A stretch of 57,505 nt of DNA. It comes from Rhodanobacteraceae bacterium. GTDB lineage: Bacteria > Pseudomonadota > Gammaproteobacteria > Xanthomonadales > Xanthomonadaceae. Shown here piece after piece: positions 9,701 to 17,619 of the stretch; position 1 is the stretch's first letter, and every line of letters starts with the position of its first letter. The position numbers and the translations under genes were made by a program. The stretch spans positions 1 to 57,505 of the forward strand of contig JACKOX010000021.1 in assembly GCA_024233975.1 (NCBI GenBank), written 5' to 3'. The notes beneath the pieces were generated by a model. That model saw only the letters and a list, made by a program, of their open reading frames with translations. It was not told the DNA's origin and made no database searches.

Positions 9701-9860
9701 AGCGCTCGCCACCCCTGGACGAACCCTGCAGCTCAATAGGGTAGCTGTCGGCTGCCAGAGACAACGTCGGCGCGGACAAAAGCGACAGGACAAACACGGA
9801 CCACTGCGAGCGCATGAATCGGCTGCCATCACGCGTCATCGAAACCTTCGGGCAAGTCAT
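6771..9860 (-). CDS. Exported PKD-domain protein with HEXXH metalloprotease motif
   Basis: 1029 residues from the ATG at 9860, which has GGGAGG 8 nt upstream; an in-frame ATG-less extension to 9893 has no such site. A signal peptide ends near LSLAADS (residue about 38). Two PKD domains follow (about 80-140 and 150-250, WDFGDGSSV and WNFGDGDSV), a middle beta region, a SbsA/Big_5 Ig-like domain (about 520-600, IRFSDDVDPATLDAQSVQV), and a C-terminal domain with HEIGHALELQH at about residue 917. The third His spacing is that of metzincins, with Glu where Gly is usual; PLMFPG about 80 residues later could be the Met-turn. Probably an extracellular zinc protease; it does not carry the IFGDGFE-like tail of its secreted neighbours. 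Confidence 0.8.
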   Translation of the reverse strand: MTCPKVSMTRDGSRFMRSQWSVFVLSLLSAPTLSLAADSYPIELQGSSRGGERFATSFAAFVPDRPVRDSEHGYSPVALNADGNAITTKYQTPLTMTWDFGDGSSVVTGDQVTASHQYADDGEYTVTVIASDEVGEFSRATHTVTIVNSDPQSLRIAATTVDPASQIVELSGWAEDVAGDPIRLRWNFGDGDSVEGDFEETWKVRHQYLLPGRYEVTLTATDDDYPSASGSSERNDGKAEKRLKITVGGGGAVEGHDQLDPDEDETALTNQLTGSSSGVVNSRFSAGVRPFAGLYLGRVKSGACRFMFTVRDDSQLIHGMAVMDLFGIPPEGGHFRVEKPQFALTFEPDAEHYRQSKSRSGPFGDAGVGGLVQRELDRALAPDGSTLTEEQRDEVASRLRDLTGIGSQPRTDRQSGPLPAKSSLVSEDVTFSTSAGAVELDFVPGERVVGHFDVTMKGGHGSFKGQNIQVKADLAMDLEAAASDGIVRYDGCEPPDFEVEYTWPSDGHQHLAGRHPPVSIRFSDDVDPATLDAQSVQVAYTDTNKALVPVPVRILRDHDKVYAVPNQPLLPGVRYTVRVRAGDDGVRSRKSSPLVANDGEEWIVTSRFTTRVDMVPITDGSRLLACHIYQPARDVPTIVGKPAVARIFANWEVQPGVHPDHQVTEFPGTVELYDGGNNVIAKQAFRFVRPDLWEVKGVSLKSAENSANLTFTPKAGMDHELFYGIRVPGSPRFDPDLQYTGKCPHRLWGRQPTLSIDFVALPIDEWRNDPTILQSLMPTLQRVADASVEYAMEQFPFARIDATPVRLLPLAVALPSKQPVPPKYLGNPFYCTSTCILEGYPRDLNDMLANYGERQFHGINDWLSSQSSADVIVAFGPHLRLQGGATSAKLSDGRGVAMILGGDDAGFFPRYVNGTVHEIGHALELQHLPYVSDDPQRRCVLALREGPTPAEGCGPRLPDETPSFWYEGVEAMRTSRDGQTSWNKSSTDGNEQDDRLFPLMFPGSTPTDAAFIANHHYRQIQKLLEDLGR

Positions 9861-9947
9861 CGTGACTGCCTCCCGTTGCAAGCACGTACACACAGTAACG
9901 CAGCTGGCATGGCGGGTCAGACATCGACAGCCGCTACGGCCGCACGG

Positions 9948-11018
9948 TCAGCGCATCAGTCGCCGGCAGCGGTGGTGGAAGTAATGCACCAGCAACCAGA
10001 AGCGTTTGAAGGCCGGGTTGTGGGTCTGGCGGTGGTGGTAGCGGTAGTAGATCTGCTGGACGATGACGGCGAGGCGGAACAGGCCGAAGACTTCGTAGAA
10101 GGTCCAGTTGTCGCAGCGCAGACCGCTGTTTTCAAGGTAGCGATCGACGACTTCGCGACGGGTGAGCATGCCGGGCAGGTGCGTGGGCTGGCGACGCAGG
10201 GCGCGCATGAAACGGTCGTCATCAGCCTGCACCCAATAGGCCAGCGCGCTGCCGAGATCCATCAGCGGATCGCCGAGCGTGGCCATTTCCCAGTCGAGCA
10301 CGCCGATGATCCGCGTCGGGTCTTCGGCATCGAGCACGAGGTTGTCGAAGCGCCAGTCGTTGTGGATCACGCAGTTGGCCACGTCGTCCGGCATGTTGGC
10401 GTGCAGCCAGTCGCGGACCTTTCGAAAGCTGGGCACGTTCCAGGTCTTGGCCTTGAGGTAACGCGCACTCCATCCTTCGACCTGGCGGCGCACGTAGCCG
10501 TCACCCTTGCCCAGTGATTCGAGGCCGGCGACGCGGTAGTCGACGCGATGCAATTCAGCCAGCTTGTCGATGGCGTTCTCGCACAGCGCGCGCACCTGCG
10601 CCTGCGAGAGTTCCAGACCACGCGGCAGGTTGGCACGCGGAATGATGCCGTCGATTCGATCCATCACGTAGAAGTCGCAGCCGATGACGGATTCGTCGGT
10701 GCACAGCGCGACCATGTCCGGCACCGCCGGATACTGCGGCTTCAGCGCGGACTGCACGCGGTACTCGCGCTGCATGTCGTGCGCCGACTTGGCCTTGGTG
10801 CCGGCCGGCGGGCGACGCAGGATCAAGTCGCGATTGGCGTACTTCAGGCGATAAGTCCAGTTGGATGCGCCACCGCTGAACTGCGTGAGTTCGGCTTGGC
10901 CATCGAGTGCAATGCCCTCTGCACGCAGCCAGTTTTCGACGGCGGCGACGTCGAGTGCTTCACCTTCGCGAACGGCTCCGCCGCGATCGGTCAACGATTT
11001 CGTTTCGGTGCTGCTCAC
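9948..11018 (-). CDS. Phosphotransferase family protein (ACAD10/11 kinase-like)
   Basis: 356 residues of the aminoglycoside-phosphotransferase/choline-kinase fold. The nucleotide lobe shows GGASNWTYRLK near 45, the catalytic loop is VIHNDWRFDNLVLD near 217, and the metal-binding segment VLDWEMATLGDPLMDLG near 240, so all kinase residues look intact. The GTG start overlaps the stop of the acyl-CoA dehydrogenase by 4 bp, implying translational coupling. In animals the same two domains are fused in ACAD10/ACAD11, and in Pseudomonas putida LvaA, a kinase of this type, phosphorylates 4-hydroxyvaleryl-CoA. The inferred role is phosphorylation of a hydroxyacyl-CoA in a catabolic route, not antibiotic resistance. 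Confidence 0.88.
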   Translation of the reverse strand: MSSTETKSLTDRGGAVREGEALDVAAVENWLRAEGIALDGQAELTQFSGGASNWTYRLKYANRDLILRRPPAGTKAKSAHDMQREYRVQSALKPQYPAVPDMVALCTDESVIGCDFYVMDRIDGIIPRANLPRGLELSQAQVRALCENAIDKLAELHRVDYRVAGLESLGKGDGYVRRQVEGWSARYLKAKTWNVPSFRKVRDWLHANMPDDVANCVIHNDWRFDNLVLDAEDPTRIIGVLDWEMATLGDPLMDLGSALAYWVQADDDRFMRALRRQPTHLPGMLTRREVVDRYLENSGLRCDNWTFYEVFGLFRLAVIVQQIYYRYHHRQTHNPAFKRFWLLVHYFHHRCRRLMR

Positions 11019-12247
11019 CGGCCTTTTCCATAACGCGCCAACTCGATCTTCGCGATCAATGCCTTGTGCACTTCATCCGGCCCATCGGCCAGGCGCAGGC
11101 TGCGCGCCTGTGCGAAGAAGCCGGCCAGCGGCGTGTCGCGACTGACCCCGGCGCCACCGTGGATCTGGATGGCGAAGTCGACCACCTGTTGCAGCACATT
11201 CGGCGCAACCACCTTGATTGCGGAGATCTCGGTCATCGCCTTGTGCACGCCGACGGCGTCGATCTTCCACGCCGCATACAAGGTCAGAAGGCGTGCCTGA
11301 TCGATGGCGATACGGCACTCGGCGAGACGCTCGCGATTGCCACCGAGGTCGATCAGCGGCTTGCCGAAAGCCGTGCGCGACGTGCCGCGTTCGACGATCA
11401 GCGACAGCGCCGCTTCCGCCGCGCCGATGCAGCGCATGCAGTGGTGGACGCGCCCCGGACCCAGTCGCCCCTGCGCAATCTCGAAGCCCTTGCCCGCCCC
11501 GGCGATCAGGTGATCGCGCGGCAGGCGAACATTGTCGAAGCTGACCTCGCCGTGACCGTGCGGCGGATCGAAGTCACCGAACACCGGCAGCATGCGGCGG
11601 ATTTCGACACCGGGCGCGTCCATCGGCACCAGCACCATGGAGTGCTGGTGGTGGCGATCCTGCGACTCATCCGGCGTGCGGCCCATGAAGATGGCGACGC
11701 TGGCTCGTGGATCGCCGGCGCCGCTACTCCACCACTTGCGGCCGTTGAGCACGATCTCGTCGCCATCCAGCGTGGCCGTCGCCTGCATGTTGGTGGCGTC
11801 GCTGGAGGCGACATCGGGTTCGGTCATGCAGAACACCGAGCGGATCTCGCCGTCGAGAAGCGGTTTCAGCCAGCGCGCCTTCTGCGCATCGCTTCCGTAC
11901 TTCCACAACACTTCCATGTTGCCGCTGTCCGGCGCGTTGCTGTTGAACACCTCCGGCGCGACAAAGCTGTGCCCGGTGGCTTCAGCAATCGGCGCGTAGT
12001 CCAGTACCGACAATCCAGCACCGAGTTCGGCATCGGGCAGAAAGAGGTTCCAAAGCCCTTCAGCACGCGCCGCCGCCTTCAGTTCTTCGACAACGGGCGG
12101 CACCTGCCACCCCGACCAGTCACCATCCGGCGCCGCCTCGCGCACCGCATGCCAATAGTCGGCCTCGACCGGCTTGATGCGCTGACGGATGAAGTCGCGA
12201 ACGCGCTGCGTCAATTCCGCACTGCGCGGGCTGGGCTGGAAGTCCAT
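11015..12247 (-). CDS. Acyl-CoA dehydrogenase (ACAD11-like)
   Basis: 410 residues, full length for the flavin-dependent family. Typical segments are the N-terminal helical domain, the FAD/substrate segment CMTEPDVASSDATNMQ (about 140-155), the central beta domain (GRKWWSSGAGDPRASVAIFMG) and the C-terminal helices with IQIHGGAGVSRDTPLAGFFAQ (about 365). It oxidises or rearranges an acyl-CoA; chain length cannot be told. The 4-bp overlap with the kinase-like gene points to joint action on the same substrate. The start at 12247 has only a weak ribosome site. Two small membrane-protein genes lie upstream in the same direction. Confidence 0.93.
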   Translation of the reverse strand: MDFQPSPRSAELTQRVRDFIRQRIKPVEADYWHAVREAAPDGDWSGWQVPPVVEELKAAARAEGLWNLFLPDAELGAGLSVLDYAPIAEATGHSFVAPEVFNSNAPDSGNMEVLWKYGSDAQKARWLKPLLDGEIRSVFCMTEPDVASSDATNMQATATLDGDEIVLNGRKWWSSGAGDPRASVAIFMGRTPDESQDRHHQHSMVLVPMDAPGVEIRRMLPVFGDFDPPHGHGEVSFDNVRLPRDHLIAGAGKGFEIAQGRLGPGRVHHCMRCIGAAEAALSLIVERGTSRTAFGKPLIDLGGNRERLAECRIAIDQARLLTLYAAWKIDAVGVHKAMTEISAIKVVAPNVLQQVVDFAIQIHGGAGVSRDTPLAGFFAQARSLRLADGPDEVHKALIAKIELARYGKGR

Positions 12248-12307
12248 GCTGTCGAAGTCCCGATGGCGATGCGGGACATGCTAACCCGGTCTACCGGACG
12301 ATAAGGA

Positions 12308-12507
12308 TCAATTGAGCAACAGATGCCAGAACAGGACCGTACCGGCGGTTTCCATGAGCATGACCCACAAGTAACCAATCGGCGTTTTCCGCCGACCGAT
12401 TTTCGAAAGCTATGCCACACGGCCACGCCGGTTCGCAGATGCCAAAGAACAGCTGTCGTCATCACGATAGAGAAGGTCAAGAGCAACGCTTTCACGAGCA
12501 CCGGCAA
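12308..12507 (-). CDS. Tiny two-helix membrane protein, split by a -1 frameshift
   Basis: The frame entered from TTG 12507 or, better, GTG 12501 (GAGAGG 9 nt upstream) gives a hydrophobic helix, ALLLTFSIVMTTAVLWHL, up to WHSFRK, and then degrades into Cys/Ser/Pro-rich residues. Shifting by -1 at the AAAA run (12400-12403) continues as IGRRKTPIGYLWVMLMETAG and a second helix ending in WHLLLN, stop at 12308. The joined product of about 64 residues has two membrane segments linked by a basic loop. The Lys codon AAA can re-pair perfectly after the slip. This is either a real or assembly-derived one-base loss, or programmed frameshifting. It begins where the 72-aa membrane-protein gene stops, so the two form a unit. 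I do not recognise the family. Confidence 0.5.
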
Positions 12508-12726
12508 TCACCTCTCTTTTCTGATGAACCAGTCAAAGCAGGCGTAGCCGATGTATCCGCAACCCATCAGAAACACGAACGGTAAGAATCCCGCTTCAAG
12601 CTGCCCCACATTTCCTCTCCAGGAAATGTAGAAGCCATGCTTGAGCATTCCGTGCACAGAAAACGCGATCAGGAACATGCCAAATGCAATGAACAACATG
12701 TTCCAGAACTTCCGTAAGAATCCCAT
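12508..12726 (-). CDS. Small membrane protein (72 aa)
   Basis: 72 residues starting at the ATG 12726, with AGG 4 nt upstream. Two hydrophobic segments are visible (about 8-28, MLFIAFGMFLIAFSVHGML, and about 44-66, FLPFVFLMGCGYIGYACFDWF), joined by a short polar loop, with a basic tail IRKER. Membrane location is therefore likely; the function is unknown. Its stop codon directly abuts the start region of the next tiny membrane protein, suggesting the two are co-translated and may interact. Confidence 0.6.
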   Translation of the reverse strand: MGFLRKFWNMLFIAFGMFLIAFSVHGMLKHGFYISWRGNVGQLEAGFLPFVFLMGCGYIGYACFDWFIRKER

Positions 12727-12819
12727 TCGACCTAGTCTCCATCATCCTCAGGAGTTGTCTCGAAATGACGCAGCGACCATCCGATCGGCGTCGCATGCCC
12801 CTTTTGACGAAGCGATCGA

Positions 12820-14583
12820 CTATCCGTGACCAATCAAAGCCTTATCGGCTTCATCACTCTTCTCCAACGCCTCCGCCGCCGCGCGGTAGCCGGCGTCGTA
12901 GGCGCGGTCGAAGGCTTTCCAGTTGAGCAGGTCGATGTCGGGGAGCGAGGGGCGGATCAGCAGGTCGGCGTGGCGGGACCAGCGGCGGGTGGTGGCGTCG
13001 GAGTTGACCATGCCGGCGCGCAGCAGGATCTGGGTGATGCGCGGGCGCTGGCGTCCGCGCCACAGGCGCGGCAGCAACTGCCACCAGGGCGGCAGCTCGA
13101 ATTCCTCCAGGCTGGTCTGCAGGGTGTTGTCGCCGCCGGCGTCCACCGCGAACACGCGGCCGGAGACGCGCTCGCGCATCTCGCGTACCGGCAGATTGTC
13201 GATGACGCCGCCGTCAACCAGCACTTCGCCGCCACTCAATACCGGGGGCAGCACGCCGGGAATGGCGCTGGCCGCACGCAGCCACTGCCACAGCCGGCCG
13301 CGTTCGTGGACGATGAGGCGACCACTGGTGAGGCTGCTGGAACAACAGAAAAAAGGAATCGGCAGGTCCTCGATGTCGCGCTCGCCGAAAGCCTCGCGCA
13401 ATAGCCTGACCACACGACGGCCGCCATACAGCGACACCAGCGGGAGCGTCCAGTCGCTGACCGGTTTGCTGATCACGAAGTTGCGGTAGTTGACCTCGCG
13501 CAGCCAGTCGTCGTCCCAGCCGCAGGACACGCCGGCACCCATGATCGCGCCGATACTGCTGCCGCCAACGTAATCGATGGCATGCCCCGCCTCTCGCAGG
13601 GCGCGCAGGGCGCCGAGATGGGCGAAGCCGCGCGCGCCGCCGCCGGACAGCACCAGACCGGTGGCGCGCCCGGAAAGCCGTCGACCCAGCCGCGCCATCG
13701 CCGCGTCATCGCGCAGGTGGACCGCCTGGCTGGCGGCGGGGAAGGCATCCAGCCATTGCCGCGTACTGCCATGACGAATCGCATCGTGACCCTTCAGTAC
13801 CAGCAGTCGTTCGATCTGCGAGTGGCCCTGTGGCAGCGGCAGGCGCTGGCAGCGATCCGGCTCCTGCGTGGCGTCAGCGAGGAACAGCACGACGTCGCTC
13901 TGCCGGGCGCAGCGTTCGTTCCAGCTCGCGTCGTCGTTGCCGAGGTAGATCAGTCGCGCGCTACGTTCCTCGCGCCCGCCCGGCGCGGCGCTGGTATCGG
14001 TTGGCGATGGTGCGATCAGCTCGGGCGGCGTCTCACCACCCAGCGCGGCGGCAAAGTCACGAGCGAAGCCGGCCACGTCGACGCCCGGGGTTGCCGGCAA
14101 TACCGCAAAGCAGCGCGGCAGCGGCGGTTGCTGCTGGTCTTCCGAATAGCGGCGCAGCGCGGCACGGGCCAGCCGCAACATCGGCTGCGGATGCTGCGCC
14201 AACAGGGCTTCGAAATCGGCCCGATCCAGTCGCAGCAGTTCGCTGTCGCGCAGGGCGACCACACGGGCATTGCGCGGGCGATCGGTGAGCAGCGCGGTTT
14301 CGCCGACGGCATGGCCGCTGACCACGCTGCCGACATGACGCCAGTCGCCATTGGGCATTTCGTGCAGGGCGATCAGGCGGCCATAGATCAGCAGGTACAG
14401 CGCGTCGGCATTGTCGCCCTGATCGAACAGCAGCTCGCCGGCCGGCAGTTGCTGCCAGTGCAGCGTGGCGGCCAGCGCCTGCAGCGCCTCGCGGCCGATG
14501 CCGGTGAACAGCGGCAGCGTGGCCAGGCGCTCGGCCAGGCGGCGATGCTCGGGGTCTTCGCGCTTGCGCCAGAACGGAGTCAT
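12820..14583 (-). CDS. Cyclic nucleotide-binding / patatin-like phospholipase (NTE type)
   Basis: 587 residues from the ATG 14583; a longer frame to 14673 would overlap the divergent oligopeptidase A gene. Domains: a cyclic-nucleotide-binding domain (about 20-140, HAVGETALLTDRPRNARVVAL), a linker, and a patatin domain from about 305 with the oxyanion loop LSGGGARGFAHLG (about 308), the nucleophile elbow GGSSIG (Ser about 341) and the catalytic Asp in LVDGGVIDN (about 455). The Ser-Asp dyad is complete. This is the neuropathy-target-esterase-like architecture: a lysophospholipase/esterase presumably gated by a nucleotide. There is no Shine-Dalgarno; GATAAT lies exactly 6 nt before the ATG. Confidence 0.9.
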   Translation of the reverse strand: MTPFWRKREDPEHRRLAERLATLPLFTGIGREALQALAATLHWQQLPAGELLFDQGDNADALYLLIYGRLIALHEMPNGDWRHVGSVVSGHAVGETALLTDRPRNARVVALRDSELLRLDRADFEALLAQHPQPMLRLARAALRRYSEDQQQPPLPRCFAVLPATPGVDVAGFARDFAAALGGETPPELIAPSPTDTSAAPGGREERSARLIYLGNDDASWNERCARQSDVVLFLADATQEPDRCQRLPLPQGHSQIERLLVLKGHDAIRHGSTRQWLDAFPAASQAVHLRDDAAMARLGRRLSGRATGLVLSGGGARGFAHLGALRALREAGHAIDYVGGSSIGAIMGAGVSCGWDDDWLREVNYRNFVISKPVSDWTLPLVSLYGGRRVVRLLREAFGERDIEDLPIPFFCCSSSLTSGRLIVHERGRLWQWLRAASAIPGVLPPVLSGGEVLVDGGVIDNLPVREMRERVSGRVFAVDAGGDNTLQTSLEEFELPPWWQLLPRLWRGRQRPRITQILLRAGMVNSDATTRRWSRHADLLIRPSLPDIDLLNWKAFDRAYDAGYRAAAEALEKSDEADKALIGHG

Positions 14584-14589
14584 GCCGAC

Positions 14590-14595
14590 ATTATC
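14590..14595 (-). promoter_or_regulatory. -10-like GATAAT, leaderless promoter candidate
   Basis: GATAAT (5 of 6 to the -10 consensus) ends 6 nt before the patatin ATG, so +1 would fall at the start codon. The 89-bp gap to the divergent oligopeptidase A start holds both promoters. Confidence 0.45.
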
Positions 14596-14672
14596 CCGAC
14601 ACGGGGCGTTGATGCCGAATGCAACAAGACCGCCGCCTTGAATTACGCCGCCATCGGCGTCATTTTCAGGCA

Positions 14673-16709
14673 ATGACGACCCAGAATCCGCTACTCGATA
14701 CCGACGCCCTGCCCGACTTCGCGGCCATCCGCCCGGCGCAGATCAATCCCGCCATCGACCAGCTGCTGGCCGGCTATCGCGATGCCGTCGCGAAGGTTTG
14801 TGATCCGGCCACGCCGCACGACTTCGCCCACGTGATCGCGCCGCTGGAGGACTGGTCTGACCGCCTGTCCGGCGCCTTCTCGCCGGCATCGCACCTGCAC
14901 GGCGTGGCCGATTCGCCGGAACTGCGCGAGGCTTACAACGCGGCCATCGAGAAGCTGACCGAACACGCCACCGAGCTGGGCCAGAACCGCGAGCTGTATG
15001 CGGCAGTGAAAGCCGTCGCGGAATCGGACGAGTTCAAGTCACTGGACGCCGCGCAGCGCACGCTGGTCGAGGACCGGCTGCGTGACTTCAAACTGTCCGG
15101 CGTGGCGCTGGAAGAGCAAGCGCGCTCGCGCTTCAAGGCGATCCAGACCGAGCTGTCGAAACTGCAGACCGGTTTCGAGGAAGCCGTGCTCGACGCCACC
15201 GAAGCCTGGACGCGACCCGTCAGCGAAGCAGAGCTTGCGGGACTTCCCGAACAGGCGCGACGCATGCTGCGGCAGTCGGCGAAGGCGGCGGACAAGGACG
15301 GCTGGCTGGCCAGCCTGAAGCCGCCGGTGGTGCAGGCGATCCTGACCTATGCCGACAACCGCGACCTGCGCGCCGAAGTCTACCGCGCCTACAACACGCG
15401 GGCCTCGGATCAGGGCCCGAATGCCGGCCAATTCGACAATGGCCCGCGCATCGACGAGATCATGGCGCTGCGCCACGAGTCCGCAACGCTGCTCGGCTTC
15501 GCAAACGCCGCCGAGCTGTCGCTCGCGGACAAGATGGCGGGCACGCCCGAGCGCGTGATTGGCTTCCTCGAGGACCTTGCTGCGAAAGCCAAGCCCGTCG
15601 CCGAGCGCGAACTGGGCGAACTGCGCGCCTTCGCCCGCGACGAACTCGGTCTCGATGACCTGCAGCCCTGGGACGTGGCCTGGGCCTCGGAAAAGCGTCG
15701 GCAGAAGCTGTTCGACTTCAGCGAGGAAGACGTCAAACCCTACTTCCCCCTGCAGGCCGCGCTGGATGGCCTGTTCGCTGTGGCCGAACGCATCTTCGGC
15801 GTGACGCTCAGGCAGCGCGATGGCGTCTCTGTCTGGCATGACGATGTGCGCTATCTCGACGTGGTCGACGCCGATGGTGGGGTTCTCGCCGGCGTCTACA
15901 TCGATCTCTACGCGCGCAACGGCAAGCGCGGCGGTGCCTGGATGGACGTCTGCCGCAACCGCCGCGACGCCGAGGGCCGGCTGCCGGTGGCCTACGTCAC
16001 CTGCAACTTCCCGCCGCCGGGTGACGACGAACCGTCACTACTCAGCCACGACGAAGTGCTGACCCTGTTTCACGAATTCGGCCACGGCCTGCACCACATG
16101 CTGACCGAAGTGACCTGGCCATCGGTCTGCGGGATCTCCGGCGTGGAATGGGATGCCGTCGAACTGCCCAGCCAGTTCATGGAGAACTTCGGCTGGGAAC
16201 GCGCCGCGCTGGACCTGTTCGCGAAGCACTGGCAGAGCGGCGAGCTGCTGCCGCAGCCGCTGTTCGACAAGATGCAGGCGGCGCGGCATTTCCACGCTGG
16301 CCTGTTCCTGGTGCGACAGCTGGAGTTCGCCCTGTTCGACTTCCGCCTGCATCGCGACTTCGATCCGGCGCGTGGCGCGAGCACGCAGGAAACCCTGGAC
16401 GCCGTGCGCCAACAGGTGGCGGTGATCCGCCCGCCGGACTGGCATCGCTTCCCGCAGGCCTTCACCCACATCTTCGCCGGCGGCTATGCGGCGGGCTATT
16501 TCAGCTACCTGTGGGCCGAGGTGCTGAGCGCGGATGCCTTCGCCGCCTTCGAGGAGGCCGGCATCTTCGACGCTGACACCGGGCACCGCTTCCGCGAGCA
16601 GATCCTCGCCGTTGGTGGTTCGCGTCCGGCGCTGGAGAGCTTTGTCGCCTTCCGCGGTCGCGAGCCGGAACCGGAGGCGCTGCTGCGCAGCTACGGGCTG
16701 GCCGCCTGA
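14673..16709 (+). CDS. prlC: Oligopeptidase A (M3 metallopeptidase)
   Basis: 678 residues from the ATG 14673, close to the usual 680 of Escherichia coli oligopeptidase A. The start with MTTQNPLL was preferred to an upstream in-frame ATG at 14619, which lacks family similarity and runs into the divergent gene. The zinc site HEFGHGLHHM is at about residue 467 with the downstream Glu in GVEWDAVELPSQFMENF. The cytoplasmic enzyme degrades short peptides, including cleaved signal peptides. No neighbour is functionally linked; the divergent gene is a patatin lipase. Confidence 0.96.
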   Translation: MTTQNPLLDTDALPDFAAIRPAQINPAIDQLLAGYRDAVAKVCDPATPHDFAHVIAPLEDWSDRLSGAFSPASHLHGVADSPELREAYNAAIEKLTEHATELGQNRELYAAVKAVAESDEFKSLDAAQRTLVEDRLRDFKLSGVALEEQARSRFKAIQTELSKLQTGFEEAVLDATEAWTRPVSEAELAGLPEQARRMLRQSAKAADKDGWLASLKPPVVQAILTYADNRDLRAEVYRAYNTRASDQGPNAGQFDNGPRIDEIMALRHESATLLGFANAAELSLADKMAGTPERVIGFLEDLAAKAKPVAERELGELRAFARDELGLDDLQPWDVAWASEKRRQKLFDFSEEDVKPYFPLQAALDGLFAVAERIFGVTLRQRDGVSVWHDDVRYLDVVDADGGVLAGVYIDLYARNGKRGGAWMDVCRNRRDAEGRLPVAYVTCNFPPPGDDEPSLLSHDEVLTLFHEFGHGLHHMLTEVTWPSVCGISGVEWDAVELPSQFMENFGWERAALDLFAKHWQSGELLPQPLFDKMQAARHFHAGLFLVRQLEFALFDFRLHRDFDPARGASTQETLDAVRQQVAVIRPPDWHRFPQAFTHIFAGGYAAGYFSYLWAEVLSADAFAAFEEAGIFDADTGHRFREQILAVGGSRPALESFVAFRGREPEPEALLRSYGLAA

Positions 16710-16959
16710 GAACGCCGTCACAACACGATTTTCGGGCGAAAACGGTGCTTTTTGCCTCGAAAATCACTTAACTTCGGCAAAATCTCCGCATACACCTCCT
16801 ATTTCGGCACCCATGACTTTTGCCATGGTGAAGCTGAACGGGTAGGGTTGGGCTCGGCCCCGCGAACCCAACAACCGGGCAGCTTGCCCCCGACCGACGC
16901 CATCCGTCCGCGGGCCACAACGACGGTGGCGTCCTGACCTTCCGGGAGGAGAATCAACA

Positions 16960-17553
16960 ATGAAGATACTGAGCATGCTGAAACCCGCACTGCTGGGCGC
17001 CGCCCTGGTCACTCTGGTGGGCTGCAGCGACTACGTGAAGCGCGCCGACTACGACGCCGCCATCGCCGAACTGCGCTCGCGCGACAGCGCCATCGAGGCC
17101 AAGGCCGATGCCAACGCCGCCGCCATTGCCAGCCTGAAGCAGGAGCTGGCGGACAAGTTCGCCAAGTACGACAAGGCCATCGCCGAGATGAGCGGCAAGG
17201 TCCGCGTCAACGCCATGGCGCATTTCGCCTATGACTCCTCCGACCTGCGCGACGAGGACAAGGCCGCACTCGACGAGCTGGCCAAGGTCATCAGCAACAG
17301 CCATCCGGGCAGCCTGCTGACCGTCGAAGGCTTCACCGACGCGGCCGGTGGCAGCGGCTACAACAAGCGTCTGGGCCAGGCCCGCGCCGAAGCCGTTCGC
17401 GACTATCTGGTCAGCGCCGGCCTGCCGGCCGACAGCGTGCGCGCGGTGAGCTACGGCGAAGCCAGCAACCGTCAGGTCGACGCCGGCGCGATCAAGGACG
17501 ACGGCATGGCCAATCGCCGCGCCGCCGTGGTGATTGACCGCATCGGTAGCTGA
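16960..17553 (+). CDS. OmpA-family lipoprotein
   Basis: 197 residues with a lipoprotein signal (LVTLVGC, lipidated Cys about 22), a coiled-coil stretch (about 28-80, repeated alanine heptads as in Lpp-like stalks) and an OmpA C-terminal peptidoglycan-binding domain (about 85-195). The key Asp in GFTDAAGGSGYNKRLG and the Arg in MANRRAAVV are present. It would tether the outer membrane to peptidoglycan. It is longer than Pal because of the coil, and no tol genes are nearby, so I do not call it Pal. GGGAGGAG precedes the ATG. The 250 bp upstream hold only weak hairpins. A strong terminator follows, so it is monocistronic. Confidence 0.9.
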   Translation: MKILSMLKPALLGAALVTLVGCSDYVKRADYDAAIAELRSRDSAIEAKADANAAAIASLKQELADKFAKYDKAIAEMSGKVRVNAMAHFAYDSSDLRDEDKAALDELAKVISNSHPGSLLTVEGFTDAAGGSGYNKRLGQARAEAVRDYLVSAGLPADSVRAVSYGEASNRQVDAGAIKDDGMANRRAAVVIDRIGS

Positions 17554-17574
17554 TCCAGCCTGCAGTTCGACGAG

Positions 17575-17608
17575 AACGCCGCGGCCTTCGGGTCGCGGCG
17601 TTTTCTTT
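17575..17608 (+). terminator. Rho-independent terminator after OmpA lipoprotein
   Basis: A 12-bp stem with one G-U pair (AACGCCGCGGCC / GGTCGCGGCGTT) closes a UUCG tetraloop and is followed by TTTTCTTT. It is 22 bp after the lipoprotein stop. Confidence 0.88.
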
Positions 17609-17619
17609 GGTCGACCGGT

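Noticed and set aside
9948..11018. Aminoglycoside resistance phosphotransferase
   Set aside because: The fold is shared, but the overlap with an acyl-CoA dehydrogenase and the ACAD10/11-type motifs argue for a metabolic kinase.
12211..12507. 98-codon frame read straight through without the frameshift
   Set aside because: After WHSFRKS the residues become Cys/Pro/Arg-rich and overlap the acyl-CoA dehydrogenase start; the shifted frame gives a plausible second membrane helix and stops before that gene.
16728..16767. Hairpin GGCGAAAA / TTTTTGCC after oligopeptidase A as a terminator
   Set aside because: The stem is AT-rich with a G-U pair and is not followed by a T run; too weak to call.
16960..17553. 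Pal of the Tol-Pal system
   Set aside because: There is an OmpA domain and lipobox, but a long coiled coil and no tolB or ybgF neighbour; I call it only an OmpA-family lipoprotein.
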